Positions 45,467 to 53,779 of a DNA stretch of 64,000 nucleotides are shown here, one piece after another (within the stretch, counting starts at the first letter, position 1; every line of letters starts with the position of its first letter). A program made the position numbers and the translations under genes. Location: assembly GCF_017168235.1 (NCBI RefSeq), contig NZ_JABFAO010000001.1, forward strand, positions 270,048 to 334,047. The letters run 5' to 3'. The DNA comes from Rhodococcus sp. KRD197 (GTDB lineage Bacteria; Actinomycetota; Actinomycetes; Mycobacteriales; Mycobacteriaceae). The notes beneath the pieces were generated by a model. The model had not been told where the DNA came from, made no database searches, and saw only the letters and a program-made list of their open reading frames with translations.

Positions 45467-46237
45467 TCAGATGCCGAAGTCACCGAAGCCGCCGTCGAAG
45501 CCGCCCATGTCGCCACCGTCGTCGCCGCCGCCCATGTCGGAACCGTCACCGCCGCCTACATCGCCACCGTCGCCGCTGCCCTCGGAGCCGTCACCTGCAC
45601 CGCTCTCGAAGCCCTGCTCGCCATAGGGCACGCCTGCCATTCCGGAGAACATCGCCGAGAACAGGAACATAGATCCGATGCCCCAGGCGCCTGCGACGAG
45701 TGCGGGCCGCCACCACGGCTCGGAATACCAACCGGCGGGAACGGGCCGGCCGGCCACCTTGCCACCCGGGTAGTAGTTGGGGGTGCGGTCCGACGGAGTG
45801 GGCGACGCCTCGACCTGGCGGCCTTCGAAGTCGACCGAACGGTGCTCGGTGACCTCGCCCGCGGACTTCTGCCCGTCGAGTCCGGCGATGGGTGGACCGG
45901 GGTCCATGCCCATCGCGATGCGGGCAGCACGGATGTAGTAGAGGCCTTCGAGCGCTGTCTGCTTCGCAAGACGTGCCTGCTCCACCGTGGTGGCCTGGTC
46001 GATTTGTGAGCCGGCGGCGATATTGCGCTCCGACGCGTCTGCCAGCGCCTGCCGGGATGCGGTGTCGGTGCCGAGCAGGTTGTAGATCTGGCCGCCGAGC
46101 CGCTCGATGGCTTGGCGAGCGTCCGCTTTTGCGTCGTCGACAGTGCTCGCCGACCGCGCCGCAGCGTTCTTCTGACTCCGCATCACCAAGAACACCACAG
46201 CGGCGATCACGACGATGACAAGTAGGAAAGCTTCCAC
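45467..46237 (-). CDS. Membrane protein with Gly/Asp-rich tail
   Basis: A 256-residue protein of unknown function. An N-terminal transmembrane helix (LLVIVVIAAVVFLVM) is followed by a helical region (residues 25-110, VDDAKADARQAIERLGGQIYNLL and onward). Then comes a Pro/Tyr linker (YYPGGKVAGRPVPAGWYSEPWWRPALVAG), a second hydrophobic segment (GSMFLFSAMFSGMAG), and a 45-residue tail made almost only of Gly, Asp, Ser and Met. The repetitive tail could be a flexible or calcium-binding segment, which is speculation. Homologues may be annotated only as hypothetical. It converges on nei, with the tRNA-Gly gene upstream. Confidence 0.8.
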   Translation of the reverse strand: MEAFLLVIVVIAAVVFLVMRSQKNAAARSASTVDDAKADARQAIERLGGQIYNLLGTDTASRQALADASERNIAAGSQIDQATTVEQARLAKQTALEGLYYIRAARIAMGMDPGPPIAGLDGQKSAGEVTEHRSVDFEGRQVEASPTPSDRTPNYYPGGKVAGRPVPAGWYSEPWWRPALVAGAWGIGSMFLFSAMFSGMAGVPYGEQGFESGAGDGSEGSGDGGDVGGGDGSDMGGGDDGGDMGGFDGGFGDFGI

Positions 46238-46354
46238 TGCCTATCCCTCCCGGGGCTTCGAATATGTACGTCAGGTATCCGCCGTCAGGCGGACAAACCG
46301 GGCACTATCGAGGGTACGTGTCCAGCCGGCGGGGTGGGTCTGGCGCGAAACGAA

Positions 46355-46390
46355 AAAGGCCCGTTCCTGCAAGTGCAGGAACGGGCCTTT
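46355..46390 (-). terminator. Rho-independent terminator after tRNA-Gly
   Basis: AAAGGCCCGTTCCTGCA (46355-46371) pairs perfectly with TGCAGGAACGGGCCTTT (46374-46390). On the minus strand TTTTT follows the hairpin. It lies 3 bp beyond the encoded CCA of the tRNA. Confidence 0.93.
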
Positions 46391-46393
46391 CGA

Positions 46394-46467
46394 TGGAGCC
46401 GATGACGAGAATCGAACTCGCGTAGCCTGTTTGGAAGACAGGGGCTCTACCATTGAGCTACATCGGC
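46394..46467 (-). tRNA. tRNA-Gly (TCC)
   Basis: Minus-strand cloverleaf. Acceptor GCCGATG (46467-46461) pairs with CATCGGC (46404-46398). The anticodon loop is CTTCCAA, anticodon TCC. The T-arm is GCGAGTTCGATTCTCGT. Discriminator T at 46397; CCA encoded at 46396-46394. The terminator follows directly. Confidence 0.96.
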
Positions 46468-46698
46468 ATGCGAGCGACGAGTTGGGATCGCCAAGTGCGT
46501 CGCTTGCGTGTCGAAACTCTACATAACCTTCCGCGCGGATTACAAACCGCCTGCATGTAGAGTCTGCGGAGACGGACGCGGTGGCCCGCTCGCGGGGACC
46601 GGAGTCGTCTGCTGTTCAATGTTGCCTGTAGGTTGAACAGCGTCGGTACGGCACGAACGCGGGTTTTTTCGACGTGTACGCGTTCGGAAGGCGAATGA

Positions 46699-46772
46699 CG
46701 GGGTGTGGCGCAGCTTGGTAGCGCATCCGCTTTGGGAGCGGAGGGTCGCAGGTTCAATTCCTGTCACCCCGA
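46699..46772 (+). tRNA. tRNA-Pro (TGG)
   Basis: Acceptor CGGGGTG (46699-46705) pairs with CACCCCG (46765-46771), discriminator A at 46772. The D-arm is GCGCAGCTTGGTAGCGC. The anticodon stem-loop CCGCTTTGGGAGCGG has anticodon TGG. The T-arm is GCAGGTTCAATTCCTGT. CCA is not encoded. It lies 151 bp upstream of tig. An open reading frame runs through it but is not coding. Confidence 0.96.
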
Positions 46773-46923
46773 CAAGATGAGTTCGGACCCGGATTACGGG
46801 TCCGAACTCGGACACGATTCGACCGCATCGCCAGCGATTGCGCCGACGATCACGCACGGTTCGCCGAGAGTGACGGCGATTCGAATCGACAGCAAGGTAC
46901 GACCACCAGAAGGAGCATGTCCC

Positions 46924-48300
46924 GTGAAGAGCACCGTCGAGCAGCTCAGCCCGACGCGAGTCCGTATCAACGTTGAGGTGCCCTTCGAGGAGCTCAAGCC
47001 TGATTTCGACCGCGCCTACAAGGCACTCGCGAAGCAGATTCGTCTGCCTGGCTTCCGTCCGGGCAAGGCTCCGGCCAAGTTGCTCGAGGCGCGGGTCGGC
47101 CGCGGCGCCGTGCTCGAGCAGGTCGTCAACGACGCACTCCCGGCACGCTACTCGGAGGCTGTGACCTCGGAGAACATCAAGCCTATCGGCCAGCCGGAGA
47201 TCGAGATCACCAAGATCGAGGACGGTGACGAGCTCACATTCACCGCCGAGGTCGACATTCGCCCCGAGATTGCACTTCCGGATTACTCGACCATCAATGT
47301 CACGGTCGATCCCCTGAAGGTCGATGACGCGGCCGTCGACGAGCAGCTGCAGTCGCTGCGTCAGCGGTTCGGCACGTTGACCGGTGTCGATCGCGCTGTG
47401 CAGGACGGCGACTTCGTCTCCATCGATCTCTCGGCAACTGTCGACGGTGAGACGGTCGAGGAAGCATCTGCAAACGGGCTCTCGCACGAGGTCGGCTCCG
47501 GTCAGCTGATCGAGGGACTCGACGACGCCATCGTCGGTGTCGCTGTCGAGGAGTCCAAGGAGTTCACCTCCACGCTGGTTGCCGGCGAGCACGCAGGCAA
47601 GGAAGCGGTCGTGACCGTCAAGGTCGTCTCGGTCAAGGAGCGCGAGCTTCCCGAGGCCGACGACGAGTTCGCGCAGCTCGCCAGCGAGTTCGACACGATG
47701 GACGAACTCCTCGCAGATCTGAAGACGCGTGCCGAACGAGTCGCGAAGGTCGAGCAGGCAGGCCAGATCCGCGACAAGGTGCTCGAGACACTCCTCGAGA
47801 CCCTCGAGATCCCGGCCCCCGAAGCGATCGTCAAGGCCGAGGTCGACTCGCAGCTCCACGAAGCCATCCATGGCCTCGACCACGATGAGGAAAAGTTCGC
47901 CGCGCTGCTCGAAGAGCAGGGTTCGAGCCGCGAAGAGTTCGACAAGGACGTCAAGGAGACCGCCGAGAAGTCGGTGCGTACTCAGTTGCTCCTCGACGCG
48001 ATCGCAGAAGCCGAGCAGACTCAGGTCGGTCAAGACGAGCTCACCGAGCGGATCATCTTCCAGGCGCAGCGCTACGGCATGTCCCCGGAGGACTTCATCG
48101 CGCAGGTTCAGCAGGCGAACCAGCTCGGTGCAGTCTTCGCTGACGTGCGCCGCGGTAAGGCCCTCGCCTCCGTCGTCGACCGTGTGAACGTCACCGACAC
48201 GAGCGGCGCAGATGTGGATACGGCCGAGCTCTTCGGCAGCCCGGCGATCGAAGAAGAGCCTGCAGCAGGCGATTCTGCCGAGGGTGAACAAGAGAAGTAA
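46924..48300 (+). CDS. tig: Trigger factor
   Basis: A 458-residue ribosome-associated chaperone and peptidyl-prolyl isomerase. The GTG at 46924 has GAAGGAG upstream. The N-terminal ribosome-binding domain carries the signature loop GFRPGKAP. The FKBP domain (about residues 160-245, [27 protein letters not shown]) and the long helical C-terminal domain follow. A low-complexity acidic tail ([16 protein letters not shown]) ends the protein. The TAA stop is directly followed by a ClgR-type box. It is the first gene of the tig-clpP1P2-clpX locus. Confidence 0.97.
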   Translation: MKSTVEQLSPTRVRINVEVPFEELKPDFDRAYKALAKQIRLPGFRPGKAPAKLLEARVGRGAVLEQVVNDALPARYSEAVTSENIKPIGQPEIEITKIEDGDELTFTAEVDIRPEIALPDYSTINVTVDPLKVDDAAVDEQLQSLRQRFGTLTGVDRAVQDGDFVSIDLSATVDGETVEEASANGLSHEVGSGQLIEGLDDAIVGVAVEESKEFTSTLVAGEHAGKEAVVTVKVVSVKERELPEADDEFAQLASEFDTMDELLADLKTRAERVAKVEQAGQIRDKVLETLLETLEIPAPEAIVKAEVDSQLHEAIHGLDHDEEKFAALLEEQGSSREEFDKDVKETAEKSVRTQLLLDAIAEAEQTQVGQDELTERIIFQAQRYGMSPEDFIAQVQQANQLGAVFADVRRGKALASVVDRVNVTDTSGADVDTAELFGSPAIEEEPAAGDSAEGEQEK

Positions 48301-48314
48301 CGCTGACAGCGAAC
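48297..48314. promoter_or_regulatory. ClgR-type operator for clpP1P2
   Basis: CGCTGACAGCG at 48301-48311, with flanking AAC, fits the actinobacterial ClgR consensus as I recall it (WNNWCGCYNANRGCGWWS). All the core positions match and only the first flanking W (G at 48297) differs. It begins at the base after the tig stop and lies about 90 bp before the clpP1 start. ClgR activates clp genes in corynebacteria and mycobacteria. Confidence 0.7.
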
Positions 48315-48345
48315 GACGGCGGTTCCGGGACTCCGGGGCCGCCGT
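48315..48345 (+). terminator. Possible hairpin between tig and clpP1
   Basis: ACGGCGG (48316-48322) pairs with CCGCCGT (48339-48345), with a CCGG/CCGG inner pairing in the loop, followed by TCTTCGTT. It is a weak GC-rich hairpin adjacent to the ClgR-type box. It may end tig transcripts so that clpP1 depends on its own promoter. Confidence 0.4.
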
Positions 48346-48399
48346 TCTTCGTTAGTGTCTGTATCAGGAATCAACGATCGTATGGAAAAGGCAGGTACC

Positions 48400-49032
48400 G
48401 TGACTGTTCAGAATCCGGCGGCTTCGCACCAGCAGAGTCCCGTCATGACTTCGGCCGCTTCCGGCTTGAATCTCAGCGACTCCGTGTACGAGCGTCTGCT
48501 TCGCGAGCGCATCATCTTCCTCGGTACACAGGTCGACGATGACATCGCCAACAAGCTGTGCGCGCAGATCATCTTGCTCTCTGCTGAGGACGCCACCCGA
48601 GACATTCACCTGTACATCAACTCACCCGGTGGCTCGGTCACTGCGGGCATGGCCATCTTCGACACGATGGAATTCGCCGAGTGCGATGTCGCGACGTACG
48701 GCATGGGCCTGGCGGCCTCGATGGGCCAGTTCCTGCTCTCGGCAGGTGCCAAGGGAAAGCGCTATGCCCTCCCGCACGCACGCATCATGATGCACCAGCC
48801 GTCCGCCGGTATCGGCGGTAGTGCCAGCGATATCGCCATCATGGCCGAGCAGTTCGCGCACACCAAGCGTGAAATGGCCGAACTGATCGCGCTGCACACC
48901 GGTCAAACCGTCGAGCAGATCACCGAGGATTCTGATCGTGACCGCTGGTTCACCGCGACCGCGGCCAAGGAGTACGGCTTCGTGGACCACGTCGTCTCAC
49001 GCGCGCGGCAGGCAGGTGGCACAGGCGTATAG
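48400..49032 (+). CDS. clpP1: ATP-dependent Clp protease proteolytic subunit 1
   Basis: A 210-residue serine peptidase subunit. The catalytic triad is visible: Ser in [17 protein letters not shown], His in [11 protein letters not shown], and Asp in [11 protein letters not shown]. The GTG at 48400 is preferred, with AGGCAGGTA upstream; the ATG at 48382 is an alternative. The handle region after [10 protein letters not shown] is normal. In actinobacteria ClpP1 and ClpP2 form a mixed tetradecamer that works with ClpX or ClpC1. The clpP2 gene begins 47 bp later. Regulation by ClgR is likely from the box upstream. Confidence 0.96.
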   Translation: MTVQNPAASHQQSPVMTSAASGLNLSDSVYERLLRERIIFLGTQVDDDIANKLCAQIILLSAEDATRDIHLYINSPGGSVTAGMAIFDTMEFAECDVATYGMGLAASMGQFLLSAGAKGKRYALPHARIMMHQPSAGIGGSASDIAIMAEQFAHTKREMAELIALHTGQTVEQITEDSDRDRWFTATAAKEYGFVDHVVSRARQAGGTGV

Positions 49033-49078
49033 ACCGCCTGTAGCCGACACCCACGATCATTCACATCTTGGAGAAACG

Positions 49079-49720
49079 ATGACCAACCTGTTCGATCCCA
49101 ATCAGATGCCGTCCTCCCGGTACATTCTGCCGTCCTTCGTGGAGCACTCGAGCTACGGCGTCAAGGAGTCCAACCCGTACAACAAGCTCTTCGAGGAGCG
49201 CATCATCTTCCTCGGCGTGCAGGTTGACGACGCCTCCGCCAACGACGTCATGGCGCAGCTGCTGGTGCTCGAGGGGCTCGATCCGGACCGCGACATCACC
49301 ATGTACATCAACTCGCCCGGCGGCTCGTTCACCTCGCTGATGGCGATCTACGACACGATGCAGTACGTGCGAGCCGACGTCGCCACGGTGTGCCTCGGTC
49401 AGGCCGCGTCCGCCGCGGCGGTACTGCTCGCAGCAGGAACCCCGGGCAAGCGAGCGGCGCTGCCCAACGCTCGCGTGCTCATTCACCAGCCCTCGAGCGG
49501 CGGCATCCAGGGCCAGGTTTCCGACCTGGAGATCCAGGCGGCCGAAATCGAGCGCATGCGACGGTTGATGGAGACCACGCTCGGGCGGCATACCGGCAAG
49601 GATCCCGATGTCATTCGCAAGGACACCGACCGTGACAAGATCCTGACCGCCGAGCAGGCAAAAGACTACGGAATCATCGACACCGTGTTCGAGTACCGCA
49701 AGTTGTCTGCGCAGAAGTAG
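49079..49720 (+). CDS. clpP2: ATP-dependent Clp protease proteolytic subunit 2
   Basis: A 213-residue ClpP paralogue, with GGAGAAACG just before the ATG at 49079. Catalytic residues: Ser in [17 protein letters not shown], His in [12 protein letters not shown], and Asp in KDTDRDKIL. It has the longer N-terminal extension typical of actinobacterial ClpP2 ([20 protein letters not shown]). It forms one ring of the ClpP1P2 complex, and the other ring is ClpP1. It is co-transcribed with clpP1. A 334-bp gap follows before clpX. Confidence 0.96.
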   Translation: MTNLFDPNQMPSSRYILPSFVEHSSYGVKESNPYNKLFEERIIFLGVQVDDASANDVMAQLLVLEGLDPDRDITMYINSPGGSFTSLMAIYDTMQYVRADVATVCLGQAASAAAVLLAAGTPGKRAALPNARVLIHQPSSGGIQGQVSDLEIQAAEIERMRRLMETTLGRHTGKDPDVIRKDTDRDKILTAEQAKDYGIIDTVFEYRKLSAQK

Positions 49721-50054
49721 CGTCACCAGGTATCGTCGCAGGACCGCTGACGTGGCGTCAGGTGAAGTTCGTCCACCGGGCGCCACGTCGGTCAGCGCAA
49801 CGAGACACGCGGTGGGGTGCGGTCGGCACGGAGTGGGCCAGCACGAAACACAGTGATTCGAGAGGCTGTCGACAAATCGGACGGCGAATCACCGCAAAAC
49901 AAGTCGCCCGGTTCTCCGGAACACGGGTACGGTCGGCTCAGGGCCCCATGGCCGTGGGGTGGCAAGGTGCACACGGTGGATCGGCACGGGCAGGGATCGA
50001 CACGGGCAGGTTGCATGGCTGCCGGACGCGGACAAGGAAGTAGGAACCTCGAAG
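49721..50054 (+). other. 334-bp gap between clpP2 and clpX with large hairpin
   Basis: No gene is seen here. Near the start, CGCTGACGTGGCG (49745-49757) is repeated inverted at 49781-49797 with a 4-nt bulge, forming a long hairpin that may end the clpP1P2 transcript. The rest is GC-rich with several repeated GGGCAGG-like words and no strong hairpin. The clpX gene probably has its own promoter somewhere in the last 200 bp. Confidence 0.6.
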
Positions 50055-51335
50055 ATGGCACGAATCGGTGACGGCGGCGATCTGCTGAAGTGCTCTTTTT
50101 GCGGTAAGAGCCAGAAGCAGGTCAAGAAGCTCATCGCGGGACCAGGGGTGTACATCTGCGACGAGTGCATCGACCTGTGCAACGAGATCATCGAGGAGGA
50201 GCTCGCGGAGTCGAGCGAGGTCAAGCTCGATGATCTGCCGAAGCCCTCCGAGATCAAGGACTTTCTCGAGAACTACGTGATCGGGCAGGACACTGCCAAA
50301 CGAACTCTTGCCGTGGCGGTCTACAACCACTACAAGCGCATCCAGGCCGGCGACAAGACCCGTGACGCACGGGGCGAGAGCGTCGAGCTGGCCAAGTCCA
50401 ACATCCTCATGCTCGGTCCCACGGGGTGCGGGAAGACCTACCTCGCGCAGACGCTGGCGAAGATGCTCAACGTTCCGTTCGCGATTGCTGATGCGACGGC
50501 TCTCACCGAAGCGGGCTATGTCGGCGAGGATGTCGAGAACATCCTGCTCAAGCTCATTCAGGCAGCGGATTACGACGTCAAGCGCGCCGAAACGGGCATC
50601 ATCTACATCGACGAGGTCGACAAGATCGCTCGCAAGAGCGAGAACCCCTCCATCACGCGTGATGTATCCGGTGAGGGCGTCCAGCAGGCACTGCTGAAGA
50701 TCCTCGAAGGGACGCAGGCCAGTGTTCCGCCGCAGGGCGGACGCAAGCACCCGCATCAGGAGTTCATCCAGATCGACACGACCAATGTGTTGTTCATCGT
50801 CGCGGGCGCATTCGCCGGGCTCGAGAAGATCGTCTCCGATCGCGTCGGTAAGCGAGGACTCGGATTCGGTGCCGAGGTGCGGTCCAAGGCAGAGATCGAT
50901 ACTCAGGACCACTTCGCCGAGGTCATGCCCGAGGACCTCATCAAGTTCGGTTTGATCCCCGAGTTCATCGGTCGTCTGCCGGTGCTGGCCTCGGTGACCA
51001 ACCTGGACAAGGAATCGCTCGTGACGATCCTGTCCGAGCCGAAGAACGCACTGGTCAAGCAGTACAGCCGGTTGTTCGAGATGGACAATGTCGAGCTCGA
51101 GTTCTCCAAGGATGCACTCGAAGCCATCGCCGACCAGGCCATTCTGCGTGGAACCGGTGCACGTGGCCTGCGCGCGATCTTGGAAGAGGTCCTGAACCCG
51201 GTGATGTTCGACATCCCGAGTCGCGACGATGTCGCGAAGGTGGTCGTGACCTCCGAGACGGTCAACGACAACGTGCTACCGACCATCGTTCCGCGCAAGC
51301 CCGAACGGCCGGAGCGCCGCGACAAGTCCGCGTAG
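50055..51335 (+). CDS. clpX: ATP-dependent Clp protease ATP-binding subunit ClpX
   Basis: A 426-residue AAA+ unfoldase that feeds substrates to ClpP1P2. The N-terminal zinc-binding domain has two Cys pairs (CSFCGKSQ and ICDECIDLC). The AAA core has Walker A GPTGCGKT, Walker [12 protein letters not shown] and the pore-2 region, and the IGF-type ClpP-docking loop lies near [10 protein letters not shown]. The ATG at 50055 starts the conserved [17 protein letters not shown]. It follows clpP2 after a 334-bp gap and is ended by a perfect hairpin. Confidence 0.97.
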   Translation: MARIGDGGDLLKCSFCGKSQKQVKKLIAGPGVYICDECIDLCNEIIEEELAESSEVKLDDLPKPSEIKDFLENYVIGQDTAKRTLAVAVYNHYKRIQAGDKTRDARGESVELAKSNILMLGPTGCGKTYLAQTLAKMLNVPFAIADATALTEAGYVGEDVENILLKLIQAADYDVKRAETGIIYIDEVDKIARKSENPSITRDVSGEGVQQALLKILEGTQASVPPQGGRKHPHQEFIQIDTTNVLFIVAGAFAGLEKIVSDRVGKRGLGFGAEVRSKAEIDTQDHFAEVMPEDLIKFGLIPEFIGRLPVLASVTNLDKESLVTILSEPKNALVKQYSRLFEMDNVELEFSKDALEAIADQAILRGTGARGLRAILEEVLNPVMFDIPSRDDVAKVVVTSETVNDNVLPTIVPRKPERPERRDKSA

Positions 51336-51351
51336 CAACGCCTCTGAAGGC

Positions 51352-51399
51352 AACCCACGAGACCCGGTCAGCGAGAATGCTGACCGGGTCTCGTGGGTT
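51352..51399 (+). terminator. Terminator hairpin after clpX
   Basis: A perfect 21-bp inverted repeat (51352-51372 with 51379-51399; outer end AACCCACGAG) around the 6-nt loop GAGAAT. It lies 16 bp after the clpX stop and 46 bp before the SelW-like start. Confidence 0.9.
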
Positions 51400-51445
51400 C
51401 GGTCCGGGGCGCGCGCGGCTCGACGGAGCGGGCACAATCTGCGTC

Positions 51446-51727
51446 ATGGATTTCAATCGCGTCACCATCGAGTACTGCACGCAATGCCAGTGGCTGCTGC
51501 GGGCAAGCTGGATGGCGCAGGAACTGCTGAACACATTCGGTCAGGAGTTGGGTGAGGTTGCACTCGTTCCGGGTACTGGAGGCGTCTTTCGCGTCGAGGT
51601 CGACGGCGAGCTGATCTGGGATCGAAAGGAGCGCAACGGTTTTCCTGAGATCACCGTGCTCAAGCAGCTCGTGCGTGACCGGGTCGCACCGGAGCGCGAT
51701 CTCGGCCACGTCGACCGCACGTCCTAG
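51446..51727 (+). CDS. SelT/SelW/SelH (Rdx) family protein
   Basis: A 93-residue thioredoxin-like fold protein. The redox motif CTQC in IEYCTQCQWLLRASWMAQELL corresponds to the CxxU/CxxC motif of selenoprotein W, with Cys instead of selenocysteine. The second half (VALVPGTGGVFRVEVDGELIWDRKERNGFPEITVLKQLVRD) matches the family. The physiological substrate is unknown; a role in redox handling is inferred. It converges on pcaF with a 4-bp overlap of stop codons. Confidence 0.9.
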   Translation: MDFNRVTIEYCTQCQWLLRASWMAQELLNTFGQELGEVALVPGTGGVFRVEVDGELIWDRKERNGFPEITVLKQLVRDRVAPERDLGHVDRTS

Positions 51728-52941
51728 CTGCTCCCGAATCGCTCGAAGATCGCGGCCAGCCCTTGGCCGCCGCCGATGCACATGGTTTCGAGTCCGTAGC
51801 GAGCCTCACGCCGCTGCATCTCACGCAGCAGCGTCGCGAGTATGCGGCCGCCGGTGGCGCCGACGGGATGGCCCAGTGAAATCCCCGAACCGTTCGGGTT
51901 CAACCTCGGATCCTCCGGTTCGACTTTCCATGTGCGAAGTACGGCAAGAGTTTGTGCCGCGAAGGCTTCGTTCAACTCGATGACGTCCATATCTGCCAGC
52001 GTCAATCCAGCCCTGGACAGCGCCGCATCGCTCGCGGGTACAGGCCCGATGCCCATGGTGCGGGGCGGTACACCTGCGACAGCCCAGCTGACCAAGGTGG
52101 CGATCGGCCGAAGCCCGAGGGCTGCCGCCCGCTCCGGGGTCGTGACGATCGCCAGTGCGGCGCCGTCGTTCTGTCCGCTCGCATTGCCGGCCGTGACGGT
52201 CGACTCGGGGTCCACGCCAGCGCGAATGGCACGAAGCTTCGCCAGCGACTCGATGCTCGTATCGGCCCTGGGGTGCTCGTCGGTGTCGACGAGCAGTGGA
52301 TCGGATTTGCGTTGTGGGACAGAGACTCCCACGATCTCCTCGGCGAAGATGCCGTTCTTCTGTGCGGCGACGGCTCGCTGGTGCGACTGCACTGCGAGCG
52401 CATCCTGATCCGCCCGGCTGATGGAGAATTCTGCCCGCAAGTTCTCCGCGGTTTCGATCATGCCACCGGGCACTGGGAAGTTCGCGCCGCCCGCGGTGAC
52501 GCGCGCTCGCGCCAGTCGGTCGGACAAGGCGACGGCCTCGGCCTTGACGCCCCACCGCATGCCCGTCGCGTAGAACTCGGTTTGACTCATGCTTTCCACG
52601 CCGCCCGCCAGCACGAGGTCGTTGACCCCGGTCTGCACCTGCATGCAGGCCTGCAGCACCGCTTGGAGTCCGGATCCGCACCGCCGATCGACCTGCTGGC
52701 CGGGCACATCGACACCGAGACCGGCATCGAGAGCGGCGACGCGGCCGATCGCAGGTGCGTCGCCGTTGGGGGAGGCCTGGCCGAGAATGACGTCGCCGAT
52801 ATCGGATCCGGAGATGCCGGTGCGAGCGAGCAATTCGGTGATGACCGTCGCGGCCAGCGCTTGAGGAGAGATGTCGCGGAACACGCCACCGAACCGTCCG
52901 ATGGGAGTGCGCAGCGGTTCGCAGATGACTGCGTCAGGCAT
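51724..52941 (-). CDS. pcaF: Beta-ketoadipyl-CoA thiolase (acetyl-CoA acyltransferase)
   Basis: A 405-residue thiolase. Catalytic Cys88 is in VDRRCGSGLQAV, the His motif in SGISLGHPVGATGGR, and the second Cys in CIGGGQGLA. Many thiolases share these motifs, but its place directly after pcaR, with an 8-bp overlap, points to PcaF, which cleaves beta-ketoadipyl-CoA to succinyl-CoA and acetyl-CoA. The ATG at 52941 is preceded by GGACG. It is the last gene of the minus-strand pca operon. Confidence 0.92.
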   Translation of the reverse strand: MPDAVICEPLRTPIGRFGGVFRDISPQALAATVITELLARTGISGSDIGDVILGQASPNGDAPAIGRVAALDAGLGVDVPGQQVDRRCGSGLQAVLQACMQVQTGVNDLVLAGGVESMSQTEFYATGMRWGVKAEAVALSDRLARARVTAGGANFPVPGGMIETAENLRAEFSISRADQDALAVQSHQRAVAAQKNGIFAEEIVGVSVPQRKSDPLLVDTDEHPRADTSIESLAKLRAIRAGVDPESTVTAGNASGQNDGAALAIVTTPERAAALGLRPIATLVSWAVAGVPPRTMGIGPVPASDAALSRAGLTLADMDVIELNEAFAAQTLAVLRTWKVEPEDPRLNPNGSGISLGHPVGATGGRILATLLREMQRREARYGLETMCIGGGQGLAAIFERFGSS

Positions 52942-53779
52942 GGAGGCGTCCTTTGTGATCGGTGGAATGCGAGTGCACGCGGTACAGGTCTTTTTCGATC
53001 GCCGAGGTTGCGTGCAGGAGGGCCGGCAGGAGGTGTTCGCGGGCATCGTCGGCGCTGTGACGCGCGGCCTGAGTGGACACGTTCGCGGCCGCGACGACAG
53101 CCCCGGACTCATCGTGAATCGGCGCCGCGATCGATCTCAGGCCTTCCTCGAGCTCCTGGTCCACCAGGCAATAGCCCTGTGCACGAACGAGATCGAGCTC
53201 ATCCCGCAAGGCGGCGGTGTCGGTGATGGTCTTGCCGGTCAGTGCGGTGAGTTCGACACGCTGCAGGTACTCGTCGAGACGATCGGGTGGGAGCCCGGCA
53301 AGCAGAACGCGGCCCATCGACGTGGCGAAAGCCGGGAAGCGGGTTCCGATGGTGATCGAGACCGTCATGATTCTGCTGACGGGGACGCGAGCGACATAGA
53401 CGACGTCGTCACCGTCGAGGATCGAGACCGACGAGGATTCTCGGACCCGCTCGGCCAGCGATTCGAGGTGTGGACCTGCGACATCGGGTAGCGACAGGCT
53501 CGACAGGTAGCTGTAGCCCAGTTCCAACACCCGCGGCGTGAGCCAGAACAACGACCCGTCACCGCGAACGTAACCGAGGTCGACGAGTGTGAGCAGGAAC
53601 CGCCGGGCGGTCGCGCGGGTGAGGTCGGTGGCCTTGGCGACGTCGGAGAGCGTTCTACGTGGGTGTTCGGCGTCGAAGGCCCGGATCACCGCGAGTCCGC
53701 GCGCCAGGGACTGCACGTGATCGGGGGAGGGCACCTGCGACCCGGCCGCAGGTAGCTCGGTGGTGTGGGGGTCGGTCAT
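52934..53779 (-). CDS. pcaR: IclR family regulator of the pca operon
   Basis: A 281-residue IclR-type regulator. The N-terminal winged helix runs LARGLAVIRAFDAEHPRRTLSDVAKATDLTRATARRFLLTLVDLGYV. The C-terminal effector domain carries VARVPVSRIMTVSITIGTRFPAFATSMGRVLLAGL and the conserved RAQGYCLVDQELEEGLRSIAAPI. It lies inside the catabolic operon (pcaHGBLR-F), as in Rhodococcus opacus, and should respond to beta-ketoadipate. Its ATG overlaps the pcaL stop (ATGA) and its stop overlaps pcaF. The operator is probably upstream of pcaH or pcaI. Confidence 0.93.
   Translation of the reverse strand: MTDPHTTELPAAGSQVPSPDHVQSLARGLAVIRAFDAEHPRRTLSDVAKATDLTRATARRFLLTLVDLGYVRGDGSLFWLTPRVLELGYSYLSSLSLPDVAGPHLESLAERVRESSSVSILDGDDVVYVARVPVSRIMTVSITIGTRFPAFATSMGRVLLAGLPPDRLDEYLQRVELTALTGKTITDTAALRDELDLVRAQGYCLVDQELEEGLRSIAAPIHDESGAVVAAANVSTQAARHSADDAREHLLPALLHATSAIEKDLYRVHSHSTDHKGRLHA

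Noticed and set aside
46540..48291. 583-residue minus-strand frame across tRNA-Pro and tig
   Set aside because: It crosses a tRNA gene and lies antisense to trigger factor. Leu/Val/Asp/Glu-rich with no motif.
51352..51399. Perfect 21-bp palindrome as a mobile or regulatory repeat
   Set aside because: It is located directly after clpX, with the size and loop of a normal terminator, and no second copy is seen.
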